Shown here: positions 61,212-64,000 of the stretch, piece by piece
Layout of the letters: each line of letters begins with the position of its first letter
Position numbering within the stretch: position 1 is the stretch's first letter
Origin: BOG-224 sp963783505
GTDB lineage: Bacteria; Acidobacteriota; Terriglobia; Bryobacterales; Bryobacteraceae
Length of the DNA stretch: 64,000 bases
Assembly: GCA_963783505.1 (NCBI GenBank)
Contig: CAWAOP010000057.1
Span: forward strand, 1 to 64,000
Direction of reading: 5' to 3'
Translations under genes and position numbers: made by a program
The notes under the pieces: generated by a model
Databases searched by the model: none
The model's input: the letters and a program-made list of their open reading frames with translations, nothing else
Told to the model about the DNA's origin: nothing

Positions 61212-62630
61212 CTACGGCCGGGCGCTCTTTTTTCCGATGGCTATGAGAGACACGGCCGGCCATGGCAAGAACCGGTCCATGCGCCGCCAGAGCCAGACGA
61301 AATGGTCAAACAGCCAGAGTTGCAGCCTGCCGAATCCCTTTCGTTTGAGCCACCGGCCGTTCAGCCTCCAGCCGAAACGGGTAACCCGGTTGAATTGCAG
61401 CATCTCTTCGACAACGAAATCCGCCTGCCGCATTTTGGAACGCAACTCATCCGCGGAATAGCGCCTATGGTGCCCCAAGACGGCATCGAGCGTTCCGTAG
61501 ACGTCTTGATCCTGCGGAACCAGAACCACCGCCCGGCCACCGGGGGCGAGAGCGTTCCACATGTTCTTCAGGCCGGTTCCATCCTCTTCGATGTGCTCCA
61601 GGACGTTGAGGCACACCACGGTATCGAAAGCCCCTTCGAACTTCGCGAAGTCCGCGGGTTCGGATAAATCGCAGCGGGCGATGCGGACATTCGGCCGGTT
61701 CTGAAAGCGGACCGCCAGGCGCGCCAGGTGCTCGTGGTCGATATCCGTCGCCGTATACGATTTTCCGCTCGGGCAGAGAAGCTGCGTCAGGCTGCCTACG
61801 CCCGCGCCGATTTCGAGGACGTTCCGTCCGACAAATCCGCGAACCGCCGACGCCATCCATGCGTTGAATCGAGGCGTCCGGGCCAGAGCGTCAAGAATGC
61901 GGGCGCCGCGGTCCAGATAGATGTCGCGCCGCAAGCCGAAGCTGACGATGCTCCACAGCGTCCGCAACGCGTCCGAGCGTTTGATCTTCTTCCCTTCGGC
62001 GTACGTGCGCCCGCGATAGCTGATGGGGGCTTCGAAGAGCGCCACACCGCGCTGCGCCAGCTTGATGGCCAACTCCGGCTCGATGCCGAATCCGTCGCTT
62101 CGGAGCGGAATCGACCGGATCAGCGAAAGCCGGAACGCCTTGTACCCCGTAGACATGTCCGTGAGGTTCAGATCCGCCACGGCGTTGCAGCACGTCGTCA
62201 GGATGCGATTCGCGAGCGAATGCCAAAAATAGAGAACGCGCCGTTCGCCGGCTACCATGAAGCGCGAACCGAAAACAGCGTCCGCGTATCCGTTGAGCAG
62301 AGGACGAAGCACGTTGGGCAAATCGTTCGGGTTGTATTCGAGGTCGCTATCCTGAATCACCGCGAATTCGCCCGTCGCGTGCGCTATGGCCGTGCGGATG
62401 GCCGCTCCCTTGCCGCGATTCTCGGCGTGTTTCACGCACAGCAACCGGCCGGCGTGGCGCTCGGCAAGCTCAATCAACGCTTCAGCGGAGCCATCGGTCG
62501 ATCCGTCATCGACGGCCACGATCTCGGTTTCGAAATCGCTCCCGAAGCCAACCGCGAACACCCGCTCGATCACGGTGGCGACGTACTCCACCTCGTTGTA
62601 AACGGGCATCAGAATCGAGATTCTGGTCAT
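61212..62630 (-). CDS. Glycosyltransferase family 2 fused to a SAM methyltransferase
   Basis: 472 residues from ATG 62630, overlapping the upstream stop by ATGA. Residues 1-230 are a dolichol-phosphate-mannosyltransferase-like GT2 domain: ISILMPVYNEVEYVATVIERV, VDDGSTDGS, metal-binding DSDLEY. From about 265 onward there is a Rossmann methyltransferase: NVLEIGAGVGSLTQLL (SAM loop), ATDIDHEHL, VVCLNVLEHIEEDG. A basic, aromatic C-terminus may touch the membrane. It may add a sugar to polyprenyl phosphate and methylate the same or a related lipid. Confidence 0.88.
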   Translation of the reverse strand: MTRISILMPVYNEVEYVATVIERVFAVGFGSDFETEIVAVDDGSTDGSAEALIELAERHAGRLLCVKHAENRGKGAAIRTAIAHATGEFAVIQDSDLEYNPNDLPNVLRPLLNGYADAVFGSRFMVAGERRVLYFWHSLANRILTTCCNAVADLNLTDMSTGYKAFRLSLIRSIPLRSDGFGIEPELAIKLAQRGVALFEAPISYRGRTYAEGKKIKRSDALRTLWSIVSFGLRRDIYLDRGARILDALARTPRFNAWMASAVRGFVGRNVLEIGAGVGSLTQLLCPSGKSYTATDIDHEHLARLAVRFQNRPNVRIARCDLSEPADFAKFEGAFDTVVCLNVLEHIEEDGTGLKNMWNALAPGGRAVVLVPQDQDVYGTLDAVLGHHRRYSADELRSKMRQADFVVEEMLQFNRVTRFGWRLNGRWLKRKGFGRLQLWLFDHFVWLWRRMDRFLPWPAVSLIAIGKKSARP

Positions 62631-64000
62631 ACCGAATCGGGGACGCTCCGCTGACGCCGGCATTGCGAAAACACAAGGACAACCGCAAGCGCGAGCGCGC
62701 CCACGGCGACGATGGCGGCCAGAGCCAGAACGAGCCGCGGTGGGCCAAGCATCACCGGATACGAATCGTTGAGGATAGCAGACCAGTTCTTCCGATACCA
62801 CGAGACCAACGGAAGCAGGACCGCGCGGCTTTCCATGTTGCCGGCGTAGAGCGGGATCAGCTTCGCCCAGTACGTAGCGCAGATGATGTAACACGACCAT
62901 GCCACCAGCCATGCGGCGATCGCTCTTCCCGCCGCGCCGGCGCGCGCAAGACCGGCAAAGAGAAGCGCCAGCAGCACGGGAACGGCCGCTTCGATCTGCC
63001 ACGGCGTGGCCGTGCGCGCCGCTCCATGGCTGGTCCAAAAGGCCACGGTGGCGGAATAGAGCAGCGACGCGCCATAGAGCGCCAGGCCTGAGATAACGAG
63101 CAGTTCGGCGCCGGCGATTCGCCTGCGGCGCACCGCATCGGCGGCGTAGACAATGGCGGCGGCGAAGATCCCCCACAGAATCATCGACAGCGCGCCGGCC
63201 GAGAAACTGCGATAGGAATTGTTTCCCGTCCACAGGCTCGCGAAGGCCATATCCTTCAGCGCTTGAAGCCACGGCAGACGGAAAAACGCGGCCATGAGAG
63301 CCGGCCAGTTCGTGCCGCCGTTGGTCCACTGCACGCCATCCAGGTTTTTGTAGAGGAGCAGGTTGCGCGCGTACCAAGGCGCGGCTCCGGCAAACAGTAT
63401 CGAGCAGAAGAGCGCCACCCTGCGCCAGCGCATCCATCCTCTAATGCCCAGCGCCGCGAACACCCCGACGACGAGCGGGACCATGGCCAGAAAATACGCC
63501 TTCGTGAGCAGCCCCGCGACAGCCGCGAGCGATAGCAGCAGGCCGTTGCGGAATGTGGGGCTTTTCCAAACGGCTGCCGCGCGGTCGAACAATGCCAGCA
63601 GCAGCGGCGCCGCGAGCCAATCGTTCGAGACGTGGGCCGTAGTAGCGTAAAACATCTGGCCCGCGAGGACCATGAAAATCAGTGGAGCTTCCAGGCGTCC
63701 CGGAACTCCAAGGCCGCGAGCAAGAGAAAGCAATAGCAGCGCCGTCGCCACGGAAGCGAAGATGCCGCAGATCAGCCGAAGCAGCCACACTCGCGCAAGC
63801 AGGCTGGCGGAAGCGAGCAGGCGGTCGAAGGGCGCAAGCAGCAGGTATGCGAGCGGGGCCTGCTGCGCTTCATAGTTCACGCAATCGACAATGCGGTAGC
63901 CGCGCGGCAGGCGCTGCAATTGCTCACGCAATGTTTCCTTCTCCACGGCGGGCATCCGGAAATAGTCCTCGAACGTAATCACCCCGGGCAGATTCCGTTT
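62627..64000 (-). CDS. Multi-pass membrane glycosyltransferase-like protein, 5' end beyond window
   Basis: The frame is open to the window edge (start beyond 64000), giving at least 457 residues. About ten hydrophobic helices follow a short luminal loop (NYEAQQAPLAYLLLAP), as in GT-C enzymes that use polyprenyl-phosphate sugars; the loop motif resembles DUF2142-type members. Coupled to the GT2-methyltransferase gene by ATGA, fitting a donor-maker plus acceptor-transferase pair. Exact family not assigned. Confidence 0.75.
   Translation of the reverse strand, partial: KRNLPGVITFEDYFRMPAVEKETLREQLQRLPRGYRIVDCVNYEAQQAPLAYLLLAPFDRLLASASLLARVWLLRLICGIFASVATALLLLSLARGLGVPGRLEAPLIFMVLAGQMFYATTAHVSNDWLAAPLLLALFDRAAAVWKSPTFRNGLLLSLAAVAGLLTKAYFLAMVPLVVGVFAALGIRGWMRWRRVALFCSILFAGAAPWYARNLLLYKNLDGVQWTNGGTNWPALMAAFFRLPWLQALKDMAFASLWTGNNSYRSFSAGALSMILWGIFAAAIVYAADAVRRRRIAGAELLVISGLALYGASLLYSATVAFWTSHGAARTATPWQIEAAVPVLLALLFAGLARAGAAGRAIAAWLVAWSCYIICATYWAKLIPLYAGNMESRAVLLPLVSWYRKNWSAILNDSYPVMLGPPRLVLALAAIVAVGALALAVVLVFSQCRRQRSVPDSV

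Noticed and set aside
59642..61246. A 534-residue plus-strand frame over the IS110 element
   Set aside because: It is out of frame with the conserved transposase and has shadow-like Gly/Arg-rich composition.

Overview
The window looks like a chromosome segment of an Acidobacteriota bacterium, most likely of the Bryobacterales / Solibacter group. This is inferred from gene content: a VWFA-related protein of the kind abundant in acidobacteria, a short secreted protein resembling the Solibacter-specific TIGR03437 domain, a CRTAC1/UnbV FG-GAP protein, a Ser/Thr kinase with a C-terminal propeller, many palindromic intergenic repeats, and high-GC coding sequence over most of the window. No rRNA, tRNA or CRISPR array was seen.

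Layout. 1-4.0 kb is an AT-richer block of small hypothetical secreted proteins, two copies of a ~180-bp palindromic repeat and decayed paralogs. It ends exactly where an RND efflux pump gene is cut off (4.0-5.0 kb); the membrane fusion partner is intact. 6.7-13.2 kb is a minus-strand cluster for GDP-D-glycero-alpha-D-manno-heptose: HddA kinase, HddC nucleotidyltransferase, a fused GmhA-GmhB, a small transaldolase, a glycosyltransferase and an NAD-dependent epimerase. 13-24 kb is ordinary metabolism and signalling: serine hydrolase, DUF2721 protein, SDR, VWA protein, pyruvate dehydrogenase E1 beta/alpha, bifunctional-nuclease family protein, MiaB and a large Ser/Thr kinase. 24.4-25.1 kb is a MazF/PemK-type toxin-antitoxin pair. 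25.2-29.4 kb is the Anbu proteasome-like peptidase cluster with transglutaminase, alpha-E and circularly permuted ATP-grasp proteins. 29.6-32.3 kb holds membrane and secreted proteins plus an apparently exported tetrapyrrole-methylase-like protein.

32.5-40.1 kb is a minus-strand sensory group: TolC-like protein, PhnD-like binding protein, a truncated duplicate of it, a frameshifted membrane HAMP-GAF-PAS histidine kinase and a hybrid kinase with two receiver domains. 40.2-45.0 kb is a scrap zone: broken dienelactone hydrolase, cyclophilin, HicAB, a HigA fragment, IS21-like transposase remnants. 45.1 kb starts a Tat-exported flavoprotein. 47.3-55.7 kb is a tightly coupled six-gene minus-strand operon encoding haem-binding propeller proteins, a CRTAC1 protein, a MauG-like YVTN protein, a second propeller, RidA and a double-domain binding protein; this is the best candidate for an undescribed periplasmic system. 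55.8-61.2 kb carries repeats, a second HicBA pair, a DUF4041/GIY-YIG protein and an intact IS110-family element whose 5' non-coding end may encode a bridge RNA. The window closes with a glycosyltransferase-methyltransferase fusion and a membrane glycosyltransferase running off the edge.

Several genes carry apparent single-base frameshifts (near 597, 36120, 40860, 50825 and 52681) or in-frame stops (3255-3257, 2596-2598). Each could be true decay or a sequencing/assembly error; the sequence alone cannot decide.
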